From Flavobacteriales bacterium (lineage in GTDB: Bacteria; Bacteroidota; Bacteroidia; Flavobacteriales_F; PHOS-HE28): a stretch of DNA of 64,000 nt. A program made the position numbers and the translations under genes. Positions within the stretch are counted from its first letter, which is position 1, and every line of letters starts with the position of its first letter. The DNA lies in assembly GCA_016713865.1 (NCBI GenBank), contig JADJOG010000014.1, positions 20,356 through 84,355 on the forward strand, in the 5' to 3' direction. This document shows positions 35,515 through 47,082 of the stretch, one piece after another. The notes under the pieces are model-generated. The model had not been told where the DNA came from, ran no database searches, and was given only the letters and a program-made list of their open reading frames with translations.

Positions 35515-37084
35515 GTGTCCTATTTCACGCCGATCAGCAGCGGATCCCGACGCGGGGGCAGCCGCTCGCGCCGAAGGCGCAAGAGCAGCTTGCCGGAGGG
35601 CAGTGCATGGAGCCGGTTCAAGGCCGACCTGCGCGATGTGCGTGAGCGCTACATGAAGCAGACCTCGGCCGAGCACAAGCGGCTGGTGCTGCTGTTGATA
35701 CTCATCGGCGCCGTTGTGCGCGTGCTTCTCATGCTGCGGCCCATCACCAGCGACGAGGCGTTGGCCTACATGACATTCGCTCGACAGCCCATGGGCGGAT
35801 TGCTCTCCGATTTCAGCCTGCCATCGAATAATCTGCTGCACACGCTGCTGATGAAGTGGAGCACCGGGATCTTCGGCGTGAACGTGGTGGCCATGCGCTT
35901 GCCTGCGCTGATCGCGGGCTTGCTGTGCCTGCCATTCTACTACCTCTTCGTTCGCGCCATGTTCAATCGCTATATCGCGGTGGTGGCGCTCGCTCTGGCG
36001 GCTACTTTCCCTGCCCAGGCAGAACTCGGTGCCATGGCGCACGGGTACAGTTTCATCTGGTTCGCGTTATCTGTGGCGCTGGTGCTCGGGAGGCATCTAG
36101 CCAAGGAGAATAACCTGTGGACGGCTGTTTTCCTGGGCATCGTGCTCGCCTTGGGTGTCTGGGCGCATCCTTCAGGGGTGTATGCGGCGCTGCTCGTGCT
36201 CTTCTGGCTGCTGTTCTCATTGCTCGGCAAATACGAGCGTTCGCTCACCGAGCGCTTGGTCATGCTCGGCATAGCAGCAGCTGTTTTCGTTGCGGCTACC
36301 GCCCTATGCTATTTGCCGGTGATGGCTAAGCACGGCATCGATCACCTTCTGCAGCACGTGATTGATGGCAGGCTTCCATGGAAGGTCTACCAGAAAGCCT
36401 ACCCCGATCATGCCTTGGCCGTGTGGACGTGGCTCACCGATCCTGTAGGCGGCTGGTTCGGGCTGCTCGGCTTCATCGCGATCGTGCACGCGGCATACAT
36501 CTCCGCGAAATTCCGGATGCTCCTTATCGCCACGATCCTCGAGCGGTTCCGCTGGCCTTGGTCCTGCACGGCGAAGGCCAACCGTTCCAGTGGTCATACA
36601 CCATTCTCGTGTTCCACTTGGGTTCGGCCATCGGGCTATTCTACCTGCTGAAATTCATACAGGACCATCTTATCACAGCATTCGCCAAACGAACACGCAC
36701 CCTGGTGGCCGCGCTCGTCCTCGTAACAGGCTGTGGCGCCGCGGCCCTGTTCGCGCGCATTGACCATAGTCCGTACGCCCGTTTGCCTGAAGCAGCGCCA
36801 GCATCGGATTTCCTCGCTTCGGCCATGGTGGTGGGCGATCGCATTTGCGCACCAGTTCCGTGGGATCAGGCCTTACGATTCGGCCTTCTGTCGAAAGGCG
36901 TGCGATTGGAGGATTACGGGGCTTGCGAGGCGTCGTGCACCGTGTACATGGCCGCGGTTCCGCAGCGTGCGAATGCTGTCGACGAAGCGCTTTTGCATTG
37001 TGCCATGCTTCGCGATCAACTGGAGCAGGTCGAGATGGTGCGCGGCTGGCCCGGATTGAGATATTCGCGGCCCGAAAGCGCTGA
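35515..37084 (+). CDS. GT39/ArnT-like membrane glycosyltransferase (frameshifted)
   Basis: A polytopic membrane glycosyltransferase of about 520 residues. An N-terminal basic tail (RRGGSRSRRRRKSS) precedes the first helix; ITSDEALAYMTFA has the Asp-Glu pair that GT39/GT83 enzymes use for catalysis, and HGYSFIWFALSVALVLGR and VWAHPSGVYAALLVLFW are typical. A one-base shift near 36540 splits it (LLIATIL then AVPLALVLHGEGQPFQWSYT). The second frame stays open into ettA; a second shift near 37070 would give a stop at 37084. The start codon is GTG. It likely transfers a sugar from a polyprenyl donor in the periplasm. Confidence 0.72.
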
Positions 37085-37108
37085 CCCTTTCGCTTTCCGG
37101 AAGACCTT

Positions 37109-37126
37109 GGTTGAGAACCCTCAACC
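37109..37126. repeat. Short hairpin before ettA
   Basis: GGTTGAG-AACC-CTCAACC: 7-bp arms and a 4-base loop, 39 bases before the ettA start. It may end the glycosyltransferase message or structure the ettA leader. Confidence 0.4.
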
Positions 37127-37164
37127 GGCTTGGTTTCAACCCGCAACACTCAACCAGCTACGCA

Positions 37165-38856
<1,692 letters not shown>

Positions 38857-38871
38857 TCGGGTAATCGGAAA

Positions 38872-38906
38872 ATGAAGAAGCCCGGCACATCGCCGGGCTT
38901 CTTCAT
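38872..38906. terminator. Bidirectional terminator after ettA
   Basis: Perfect 15-bp arms ATGAAGAAGCCCGGC and GCCGGGCTTCTTCAT around loop ACATC, between convergent ettA (ends 38856) and the TPR-like gene (ends 38923). The T/C-rich outer arm on either strand supports bidirectional termination. Confidence 0.8.
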
Positions 38907-38922
38907 GCTGATGCTCGGTGCC

Positions 38923-39630
38923 CTACCGCACGCAATACGCCTTCAGCTTATTCAGGTACATGTCTTCCACGCTCTTCTCGCCGATGGCCACCACCTTATC
39001 GTGGAACTCCCACGCCTTGGGGCAATTGAGCGTGAGCGTGTAGCACTCGAATAGGCGGTATGTGAGGTCCGGGTCCTTGCCCATGCGGCGGTAGGCGCGC
39101 TTGTACAGGTCGAGGGCGAGCAGCGTGAACTCTTCGGCTTTCTTGTCGCGGCCTTCTTGCTGCATGTGGTAGCGTTGCTCCATGTACACATCGGCCTCCT
39201 CCTTCATGATCGGCGCGTAGGTGCTATCGAGCGCGATGCCCGCTTGGTAATTCTCGTGCGCTTCCAAGGGCCGCTTCATGCTCCGGAAGTAGGCGCCGAA
39301 GGCACGGTGCGCCTCGGGGTTGATCGGCATGGCCAGCCACGCCTCATTGAAGCGCCGCATCGATCCCACATGATCGTTCTTCTTCAGCCGCTCGAAGCCC
39401 AGCTTGCATAGGCTATCGCTCACCGCGCGCTGGCGGTTGCGGTTGTTCATGATGGCCATGAAGACATCCTGATCAACGGTGTTGTTCACCACATCAGGAC
39501 CATTGTCGCCGAAGCGCGGCTTCAGATAAACGTCCTTCTCGGAACGGGCGTACCATTCATCGAAGGAGAGGAGCTGTGCCGATGCGGTAACGGCGAAGAG
39601 TGCGAGCGTGAGCGCGGCGAGTGTTCTCAT
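38923..39630 (-). CDS. Exported TPR-like protein of unknown function
   Basis: A 235-residue protein with a signal peptide (MRTLAALTLALFAVTASAQ). The remainder is helical and tetratricopeptide-like: repeated motifs such as GFERLKKNDHVGSMRRFNEAW, AHRAFGAYFRSMKRPLEAHENYQAG and LYKRAYRRMGKDPDLTYRLFECY. It probably acts as a periplasmic scaffold. It has no T9SS sorting domain. It is downstream of a choice-of-anchor B protein on the same strand, with 44 bases between them. A strong hairpin follows its stop. Confidence 0.72.
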   Translation of the reverse strand: MRTLAALTLALFAVTASAQLLSFDEWYARSEKDVYLKPRFGDNGPDVVNNTVDQDVFMAIMNNRNRQRAVSDSLCKLGFERLKKNDHVGSMRRFNEAWLAMPINPEAHRAFGAYFRSMKRPLEAHENYQAGIALDSTYAPIMKEEADVYMEQRYHMQQEGRDKKAEEFTLLALDLYKRAYRRMGKDPDLTYRLFECYTLTLNCPKAWEFHDKVVAIGEKSVEDMYLNKLKAYCVR

Positions 39631-39674
39631 GGCGTGGTTTCGGAGCGGCGAAGTTGGCAATGTTCGGGCCACCA

Positions 39675-41583
39675 TCAAGGCAGCTGCCCTTGACGCGTGG
39701 CGGTGGGCACGCTTCCACCGATGTTCACCAGGATGGGGTCGCGGTCGTTTCCATCGCCTACGTAGCGGACGCGGCCATCCATATTCACATCGGTGAGGCG
39801 GTAGCCGGTGGTGGTAGCGGTGGGCACCGAGCCTCCTACCGTTACCAGGATGGGGTCGCGATCGTTACCATCACCTACATAGCGCAGTTGGTTGTCGCGG
39901 GAGCAATCGCCCGCCCAGAGCGCGGCAACGCCGTTGATCGTTTTCATGGCCTGCGTGCCGAAAGCCGGCAAGCTCCCGTCCGAAAGGTCGTACGAGCGCA
40001 GGGCCACGCTCACGTCGACAGGCGCGGCGGTCATTACGCCGAGATGGTTGCGATGCCGGATGGCCACATGGAAGCTGCCCGGCTTCTTGCTGAATTGCAC
40101 TGGCCCGCTGCCATCGGCGCCAACGATATCGCCGTCGCGCTGGATCAGCGCGCTGCGTGTAGCCAGCACCTGCGCGGGGTTGTTCGCATCGCGCAGTTCA
40201 ACCACCACCCAATCGACAATGGCATTCGCCGGTCACGCTCAGCGTTGCGGCTGTGGTGCTTTCGTTGCCGCCACCGATGTGCGCATAGCCCATGGTGGTG
40301 TATGGCTCGGTGAGCGGCAGCAGGCCTTTCACACGCAACGAGTCGTGCATCAGTCCTGTGTTCACATCGTATGGGCCTTCGAGCATCGCCTTCAGCCGCA
40401 GCGAGAGGCGGGGCTTCAGCACGAAGAGACCTTCGCCATAGCTGCTTACCAGCACATTGCCGCTGGCGAAGTAGGGGTAATTGCCCCATGCGCCGTTATA
40501 GGTCTTGCCGTTGTTGGCCGTATAGGTATCGAACCACGCCGCCAGGCTCAGCGTGCCATTGCCCACGTTCGCGGCATCGAGCACTTGAATGCCGCTGGTG
40601 TAGTTGGCCTCCCACACCAGGCCGCGATGCACGTACAGATTGTGGTCGATGCTCGCATTGGGACCGCTGAAGTAACCGATGTACACCGGCGCATCCAGGT
40701 CCTGCACGTTGTAGATGTGCGTGCGCGTGTTGTAGTTGAACGCGCTCTCATCGCCCTCGTCGTTCATGAGCAGGTAGCGGTGATCCTCGGTGAGCCATCC
40801 CTGATGGCACAGGCTGGGGCTGGTGTAGGGCGGCGTGGTGCTGATCAGCTGAATGTCCGTCTTGTCGGTCACGTCAACGATCGTAACGCGGTCGTTGGCG
40901 TTGATGTGGAAGTTGAAGCTGATGCGCTTGCCCACATGCTCGGTATCGGGGCCATTGTACTGGAACACGGTATTCTCATGGATGTAGCCCTCGAATGGGA
41001 AGGTGCCAGCAAGCGTTGGCACGAGCGGATTGCTCACGTTCACCACCACCAATCCGCCGCTGGCGATGCTGGTGCCCACCGCATACACGTAGGGTTCGGT
41101 CTTATCGGCGAAAATGGTGTGGCTGTTTCCGAAACCCGCGTAACGGGCATCTGCGGTGAAGGTCTGCGGCGGCGAGGTCACGTTGCGGAGCCGCGTCAGA
41201 TCGAAGACCTGCAAGCCGTGCCCTGATGCCTCGCTGCCGATGAAGCACCAGTTGCCATGCGTATCCACATCGCGCCAGAGCGACTGAACGCCGTTGTGCG
41301 CCGGGAGTATCCCGAGCACCACCGGCGCCGATGGGTTGGTCACGTCAACGAAGATGGCCCCTGTGCGGCCACCGACGATCGCGATCTCGGCGTTGGTGAG
41401 CGGATCGGTCCAGCCCCACACATCGGCAACGCTGGTTCCCGCGCCCAGTTGGGCAAGGTCCACATGCGCCATCAGGTCGATGTTGCTGCATGGATAGGGG
41501 CCTGCGAAGCCATTCACGCAGGGCGTTTGGGCCCATGCCAGTGAGCTGAAGGCCGTTGCTGCGAAGAGAGCCAGGGTGCGCAT
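39675..41583 (-). CDS. Choice-of-anchor B secreted protein with two dockerin-like repeats (frameshifted)
   Basis: About 636 residues. Signal peptide MRTLALFAATAFSSLAWAQ, then a beta-propeller-like choice-of-anchor B domain: DVTNPSAPVVLGILPAHNG, DVDTHGNWCFIGSEASGHG, HTIFADKTEPYVYAVG, HQGWLTEDHRYLLMNDEGDE and GYIHENTVFQYNG are all typical. A one-base shift near 40226 moves the frame (LSVTG to ANAIVDWVVVELRD). The C-terminus carries two near-identical segments, RYVGDGNDRDPILVTVGGS and RYVGDGNDRDPILVNIGGS, the dockerin-like C-terminal module found in Flavobacteriales secreted proteins. A TACTTTGC box is 18 bases before the start. Confidence 0.8.
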
Positions 41584-41600
41584 GATGTTGAATCGTGCTC

Positions 41601-41608
41601 GCAAAGTA
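41601..41608 (-). promoter_or_regulatory. -7 box before choice-of-anchor B gene
   Basis: TACTTTGC on the minus strand, 18 bases before ATG 41583, supporting that start rather than an in-frame upstream codon at 41646. Confidence 0.5.
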
Positions 41609-41737
41609 GCTGGTCGTGAGCGAATGCGGATGTTGCGTACCCGCATGGTTCCTGCCGTTGCTCAACCCTGTATATCCTCTGCTGCATTTGGCTTGGCGAT
41701 GAGCCATGAGGCAGCCTACCCTTGTGGCGAGCGAAGG

Positions 41738-41813
41738 TCCCGCGCAAGCGGGATTCAGTTCTGGTCGGCGGGCCGCCCACTCCAAGAGAGGGCGGCTCCG
41801 CTGTTTTCTGCGG
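41738..41813. ncRNA. Hairpin-rich intergenic region, candidate structured RNA or leader
   Basis: Three consecutive stem-loops: 41738-41753 (TCCCGC-GCAA-GCGGGA, a GNRA-type tetraloop on the plus strand), 41772-41796 (GCCGCCC and GGGCGGC arms, enclosing an A/A mismatch and CTC-CAA-GAG), and 41798-41813 (CCGC/GCGG). They lie in the 286-base divergent gap before the 17-residue-repeat gene. Which strand is transcribed is unknown. Confidence 0.4.
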
Positions 41814-41869
41814 TCCGAGTCTGAGCATCGCCTAGTCTTGCGGATCTTAGTCGCTCAAACAATAGCTCG

Positions 41870-42277
41870 ATGCGTCACGTCCTTTTCGCGCTTTTCGTCT
41901 TCATCGCCTTCGCGGGCCATGCGCAGCGCGTCGAGAACGCCTCGCGCAGCACCACCGGCTACATCAATCCCGACGGCCGCATCGAGAACGCATCGCGCAG
42001 CACCAAGGGCTACATCAACGCCGATGGCCGCATCGAGAACGCTTCGCGGAGCACCATCGGCTACATCAACAGCGATGGCCGCATCGAGAACAGCAGCCGG
42101 AGCACGGTGGGCTATGTGAACAAGGATGGCCGCGTGGAGAACAGCAGCCGCAGCACCATCGGGTACGTGAATGAGGATGGCCGCGTAGAGAATGCCTCGC
42201 GCAGCACCATCGGCTACGCGGCGGGCATCCCGCGCGAATGGGCCGCGGTGTTCTACTTCTTCTTCACGTTCGAGTAG
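41870..42277 (+). CDS. Exported protein built of six 17-residue tandem repeats
   Basis: A 135-residue protein with a signal peptide (MRHVLFALFVFIAFAGHAQ) and six consecutive 17-residue repeats of the form R-[IV]-E-N-[AS]-S-R-S-T-x-G-Y-[IV]-N-x-D-G at about residues 20-120, coded by 51-base units. The last repeat breaks off into a hydrophobic tail AVFYFFFTFE. The repeats resemble short beta-hairpin motifs such as those of beta-flower proteins, but I cannot confirm a family. Its position behind a hairpin-rich leader is unusual. Function unknown. Confidence 0.72.
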   Translation: MRHVLFALFVFIAFAGHAQRVENASRSTTGYINPDGRIENASRSTKGYINADGRIENASRSTIGYINSDGRIENSSRSTVGYVNKDGRVENSSRSTIGYVNEDGRVENASRSTIGYAAGIPREWAAVFYFFFTFE

Positions 42278-42281
42278 GTAT

Positions 42282-42509
42282 TCATGCTCCCCGCTTCAAC
42301 GCGGCGAGCCTTTCCTCGAAGCCCTTCTCGTCTGATGGCTGATGCACGCGTGCGAAGAGCTCCATGTATTCCGCGCTGTGCTCGCGCACGCCGTTGGTGC
42401 GCAGGTCGAATTGAACGAATCCCATACAGCAGAAGGCCTTCAGCGCGAGGTTGGCGCGCAGGCGGTTCTTCATTGGCCCAATGGCGAGTGAATCGTCAGG
42501 TGGCTTCAT
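42282..42509 (-). CDS. Hypothetical small protein
   Basis: A 75-residue protein beginning MKPPDDSLAIGPMKNRLRANL, with a short central stretch LKAFCCMGFVQFDLRTNGVREH and a charged C-terminus. Its ATG overlaps the inferred TGA of the gene upstream (ATGA), a coupling that supports it being real. I do not recognise a family. It converges with the repeat protein gene (ends five bases apart). Confidence 0.45.
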   Translation of the reverse strand: MKPPDDSLAIGPMKNRLRANLALKAFCCMGFVQFDLRTNGVREHSAEYMELFARVHQPSDEKGFEERLAALKRGA

Positions 42510-43206
42510 TGCCGCCTCCCCTTGAAGACATAGGAGTACTTCGAGGGCAGCATGAAAATGGAGTTCATCTCCACCCGGAACGTCAAGGGCAGGAGTATCA
42601 TGCACTCGGCGTTGGCGCCGTTCGTTGTGGCAGGCCGCCATGGTTGGAATTGCTTCACGACATGCAAATTCCTCCTCGATGTATCGCGTCAGCATGCCCT
42701 GTACGCCATTCACGCTAGCGTGCTCCTGGATCCTCACGTTGCGCAGGCGCCATGTTCATCAATCCAGCTTCAAGAGCATGGTTACGGGTGAGTTCTCGTG
42801 ATCGCCGATCAATGCCAGCAACGCGGACATGCTGCTGCAACAACGTATTTATGGTGACCTGGCCCTCACCCAATTGCGGCCCGCGGTCGTGCAGGTTGGC
42901 ATACATGATCCCGTTCTGCTCCGTCCACTCGAAGGGCCTGCCGATGTATGGATTGCGCGGTGGCAGCTCGCCCTTCACCGGGATAGCGCTGTGCAAGGCG
43001 AGCGATGAGATGTCCCGCTTGAGCACCTTCCCCTTCCTTGTCTGCTTGCTCACTACCGCAGGCACGTAGTGGACAAGGTGCTCATCGACTTGCGTGATCC
43101 GGCAAGAGAATAGTACGCCCTTGGTCGTAAGGATGGTATCGGGAAAGGCTTGCGCATATGCGCCTTGGCCAAAGGCTACAACGAAGCAGAAGAAGAGAAG
43201 CTTCAT
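42506..43206 (-). CDS. Exported hypothetical protein (frameshifted)
   Basis: About 233 residues after repair. It starts MKLLFFCFVVAFGQGAYAQ (signal peptide), followed by DTILTTKGVLFSCRITQVDEHLVHYVPAVVSKQTRKGKVLKR and, later, NALEAG-type and NTLLQQHVRVAGIDRRS segments. The open frame ends prematurely at about 42718. Two other frames continue plausible coding: VRIQEHASVNGVQGML and, in the last part, NGANAECMILLPLTFRVEMNSIFML, ending SYVFKGRRQ with a stop at 42506 that overlaps the next start. Break points are near 42735 and 42620. No family is recognised. Confidence 0.5.
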
Positions 43207-43317
43207 GCGAAGAAAGCGTTGGTAGCAAATATGCCGAGAAGCAATGAGCTTTCGGGATTGCATCTACGAGCTTTTCGCTCGAGCAACGAACTCCATGAGC
43301 GACGAATGGCCCGGCGC

Positions 43318-43326
43318 TACTTTCGC
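43318..43326 (+). promoter_or_regulatory. -7 box before hisS
   Basis: TACTTTCGC lies 75 bases before ATG 43393, in the gap between the minus-strand hypothetical gene and hisS. Confidence 0.45.
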
Positions 43327-43392
43327 CGCCCACGGTTACGCACGCGACCTTCCTTCCTTCTTCCCTTGTGTCTTGAGACTTGAATCTTGATC

Positions 43393-44759
43393 ATGGCCAC
43401 CAAGCCTTCCATCCCCAAGGGCACCCGCGACTTCGGTCCGGTGGAGATGCTCCGCCGCAAGTACATCTTCAGCACCATCGAAAGGGTCTTCCAGAAGTAC
43501 GGCTACCTGCCGCTGGAAACGCCTGCCATGGAGAATCTCGAGACACTCACTGGCAAGTACGGCGAAGAGGGGGATCGGTTGATCTTCAAGATCCTGAAGC
43601 GCGGCGCTGAGTTGGAACGGGCATTGGAAGACCGCACTAGAGGCTTTGCGGATGAAGCGTTGCGCTACGACCTCACAGTTCCCTTCGCGCGCTACGTCGT
43701 GCAGCACCAGAACGAACTCGCCTTCCCATTTAAGCGCTACCAGATCCAACCCGTGTGGCGTGCGGATCGTCCGCAGAAAGGGAGGTACCGCGAGTTCTAC
43801 CAGTGCGATGCCGATGTGATCGGGAGCACGAGCTTGCTTAGTGAGGTGGAGCTTGTGTGCATTATTCAAGAGGTCTTCGAAAGTCTTTCACTCAAGGTCA
43901 AAGTGCATGTAAACAATCGGAAGATTCTTCTTGGTTTGGTCCAACTGTTCGAAGTGACCGATAGGCGGTTGACTTCATCACGATAATGGACAAGAAAGAC
44001 AAGACGTGTAGATGGTGTTGTTGAAGAGCGCAGCGAATGGCTTCAGTTCAAAAGTTATAGAAGGCCTCGTGACATTTTACGGTAGGATTATTCCTATGGA
44101 AGATGAAAGGGGGCCTGAGAATCAAAATGCTGGCGAGCATATTCGAGGCGGCCAGTATCGAGATCGGCCTTCAGGGTTTGAAGGAACTTGGAGCGGTGTT
44201 CTATGCGCTCGCCAATTCAGCAATCAATAAGGCTGACAATACAGTCTTCCACGATCTCACTCTCGCCCGCGGCCTCGACTACTACACCGGCGCCATCTTC
44301 GAGGTGAAAGCCGCCGAAGGCACACTGCAAAGCAGCATCTGCGGCGGTGGCCGCTACGACGACCTCACTGGCATTTTCGGCCTGAAGAACATGAGCGGCG
44401 TGGGCATCAGCTTCGGCGCCGATCGCATCTACGACGTGCTGCTGGAGACGAACAAGTTTCCCGCAGAGTTGGGCAGCAGCACCAAATTGCTCTTCGCGAA
44501 TTTCGGGGAGAAGGAAGCCCTGCATTGCCTGAAGCTGCTGCGCGAAGTGCGCGAAGCGGGCATCGCGGCTGAGCTGTATCCCGACCAAGTGAAGCTGCCC
44601 AAACAATTCACCTACGCCGAGAAGAAGGGCATACCGTACGTGGCCATCGTGGGCGAGACCGAGATGAACGATGGCGTGGTGACATTGAAGAAGATGGGGG
44701 CGAATGAAAAGGGAACGGCCATGTCCATCGCGGATGTAATCAGTCTTTTTCGGCAGTAA
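43393..44759 (+). CDS. hisS: Histidine--tRNA ligase (frameshifted in a low-GC central patch)
   Basis: Class II aminoacyl-tRNA synthetase for histidine, about 455 residues after repair. Motif 1 region PSIPKGTRDFGPVEMLRRKYI, motif 2 RYQIQPVWRADRPQKGRYREFYQCDADVIG, and the histidine-specific LARGLDYYTGAIFEV are intact. The C-terminal anticodon-binding domain is in GADRIYDVLL onward. Between about 43975 and 44110 the reading frame shifts at least three times (MDKKDK, then SKVIEGLVTFYG, then LRIKMLASIFEAAS). That patch also has lower GC than the rest of the gene. As hisS is essential, assembly or sequencing error is the likely cause. Confidence 0.88.
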
Positions 44760-44766
44760 CAGCAGC

Positions 44767-44785
44767 GTCGACCCTCTGGGTCGAC
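44767..44785. repeat. Perfect inverted repeat between hisS and hutH
   Basis: GTCGACCC-TCT-GGGTCGAC: 8-bp arms around a 3-base loop, eight bases after the hisS stop and 14 before hutH. It could be a small terminator or an extragenic palindrome. Confidence 0.5.
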
Positions 44786-44798
44786 ACACCAGATACCA

Positions 44799-46290
44799 AT
44801 GCCACCGAAACCCCACGCCATAACCACAACAGGCCTCAGCCTGACGGAGTTGGATGCGATCCTGCGTGAACGCAAGCCCATCGCCCTCGCCAAGGATGCG
44901 CAAGCCGCCGTGAAGCGCAGCCACGCATGGCTTCAACAGAAACTGAAGGACAGCGACACGCCCATCTACGGCGTGAACACCGGCTTCGGCGCCTTGCACG
45001 ATCGCAGCATCGCGAAGCGCGACCTTGCGCAATTGCAGAAGAACCTGGTGATGAGCCACGCCTGCGGCAGCGGCGAACCGGTGCCTGCGGAGATCGTGCG
45101 TGCCATGCTCGTACTGAAAGTGCAAAACATGGCCTTCGGTCACAGCGCGGTGGCGCTGAGCACTGTGCAGCGCCTGATCGACATGCACAATGCCGACGTG
45201 CTGCCCGTGGTGTACGAGCGCGGCTCGCTCGGCGCCAGCGGCGATCTCGCTCCGCTCGCGCACCTCGCGCTTCCCTTGCTCGGCCTCGGCGAAGTGGTGA
45301 TGCAGGGCAAGCGCATGCCTTCCGCGCAAGCGCTGAAGAAACTTGGTTGGGCACCGCTGGAGCTTGGTCCGAAGGAAGGACTCGCGCTGCTCAACGGCAC
45401 GCAGTTCATGAATGCGTATGCGTCGCTGCTCACGCTGAAGGGCATCCGGCTCGCGCACATCGCTGATGCCATCGCAGCCGTTTCACTCGATGCTTTCGAC
45501 GGACGCATGGAGCCGTTCCATCCAAGCGTGCATGCCGTGCGCCCGCATCCGGGTCAGGCGCAAGTGGCGGGGCACATGCGCGAACTGTTGCATGGGCAGC
45601 GCCATCGGTGCCGAGGAGAAGAAGCATGTGCAGGATCCTTACTCGTTCCGTTGCATCCCGCAGGTGCATGGGGCAAGTCGTGATGCCATCGCGCACGTCG
45701 CCAGTGTTGTGCAACGCGAGTTGGAAGCGGTCACCGACAACCCAACTGTCTTCGACGACGAGGACCTCATTATTAGCGCTGGCAATTTCCATGGGCAGCC
45801 CTTGGCGCTCTCGCTCGACTTCCTCGCCATCGCCATGGCCGAGTTGGGCAGCATCAGCGAGCGCCGCATCTACAAGCTCATCAGCGGACAGCGCGGTTTG
45901 CCGCCCTTCCTCGTCGCCAAGAGCGGCCTCAACAGCGGCTTCATGATTCCGCAGTACACGGCGGCCTCTGTGGTAAGCGCCAACAAGCAGCGTTGCATGC
46001 CCAATAGCGTAGACACCATCGATAGCAGCAACGGGCAAGAGGATCATGTGAGCATGGGCGCCGCCGCGGCAATCAAGACCTGGCAGGTGGTGCACGATGT
46101 GGAGCGCGTGCTCGCCATCGAATTGCTCACCGCTGCGCAGGCACTCGAGTTCCGCAGGCCGTTGCGCAGTTCACCAGTGGTTGAAGGCCTTGTAACGGCG
46201 CTGCGCAAGCGTGTGCCCTTCATCAAGGACGATGTGGTGATGCACGGCCCGATGGAGGCGGCGCTGGCGGTGGTGAGAGAGTTGGCGTGA
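44799..46290 (+). CDS. hutH: Histidine ammonia-lyase (frameshifted)
   Basis: Catalyses L-histidine to urocanate and ammonia, the first step of histidine breakdown. Ala146-Ser147-Gly148 in RGSLGASGDLAPLAHL form the MIO prosthetic group. VNTGFGALHDR, NLVMSHACGSG and QPLALSLDFLAIAMAELG are family motifs. A single extra base in the GGG run near 45594 splits the gene (QVAGHMRELL then GSAIGAEEKKHVQDPYSFRC); with it removed the length is about 496 residues, normal for HAL. The start ATG at 44799 is 14 bases after a hairpin. No other hut genes are in the window, although it follows hisS directly. Confidence 0.9.
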
Positions 46291-46299
46291 GCGAGTGGG

Positions 46300-47082
46300 T
46301 CAGGGCATGATGATGCGCAACGCTTGGTGCTCAGAACGTCCTTCCGCAATCGCTATGTAGACGCCAGCGGGCAGCGGGTTTACCTGCAGTATTGTCACTT
46401 GACCGCCTAGCACGCGTCCGAATTGTTGAACGGTGCGCCCAGACGTGTCGGAAATACGCAAGCCCTGAATCTCTTGCAGCGATTGAACCCGAAGCAATCG
46501 GCTATCAGCATCGAATGATCGCAGCTAGCGCGAACTCTTGCTCTTGCACCTCAACATGACCAACCACTTGCAGGCTTACTCCGTCGATGTATGCAGGGTC
46601 GGGTTTTGGTGTCCCGTAGATCCGGTTGACCTTGTCTTCAATCTGATGCCAAGGATTCCTGTGTTCGGAACGGTGTCCGTGATCGTGACTTGGGTCCAGA
46701 CCGGTTCATTGGTGCACACTGCCGGATTATTTGAGCCGTTGAGGTAGACGCAAGCACACATGAAGTACTGGTGCGGACACTTCGCCCAGAAGGAGAGCGC
46801 GTAGATGTCTCCTGGAGTCAACTGCGGAACTTGTTGGTCCATCCAGTAATTGTAGGACTGCGATGCACTCGGAGCGGCGCTCCAGGAACCCCAGCCGGGT
46901 GCGCCTTCATTGATGGGGACAGTGCCCCCTACTGTTGGAAGCGTGGTAGAGATCTCGCCGGACCATCCATAAATAGTGAAACCACTCGCATCCTCGAAAC
47001 TGCCGTTCACGATCTGCGCTGAGGCGGGGGCTGAAGACACTAGAAGCAGAGCCACGAAAGCAAGGTGGAATTGGTAACGCAT
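46300..47082 (-). CDS. Secreted protein with T9SS type A sorting domain (frameshifted)
   Basis: About 261 residues after repair. Signal peptide MRYQFHLAFVALLLVSSAPASAQ, then IVNGSFEDASGFTIYGWSGEIS, a carbohydrate-binding-like (CBM-type jelly roll) region with LTPGDIYALSFWAKCPHQYF. The frame breaks near 46610 (to YGTPKPDPAYIDGVSLQVV) and again near 46515 (to DADSRLLRVQSLQEIQGLR). The C-terminus (RISDTSGRTVQQF, LPAGVYIAIAEGRSEHQALRIIMP) is a T9SS sorting domain. Net length is a multiple of three, so one insertion and one deletion are likely. A paralog follows immediately upstream. Confidence 0.75.

Noticed and set aside
39892..41226. 444-residue plus-strand open frame
   Set aside because: It is the antisense shadow of the choice-of-anchor B gene, which has clear domains and a promoter box.
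44217..45458. 413-residue minus-strand open frame
   Set aside because: Antisense to hisS and hutH, both supported by catalytic motifs.
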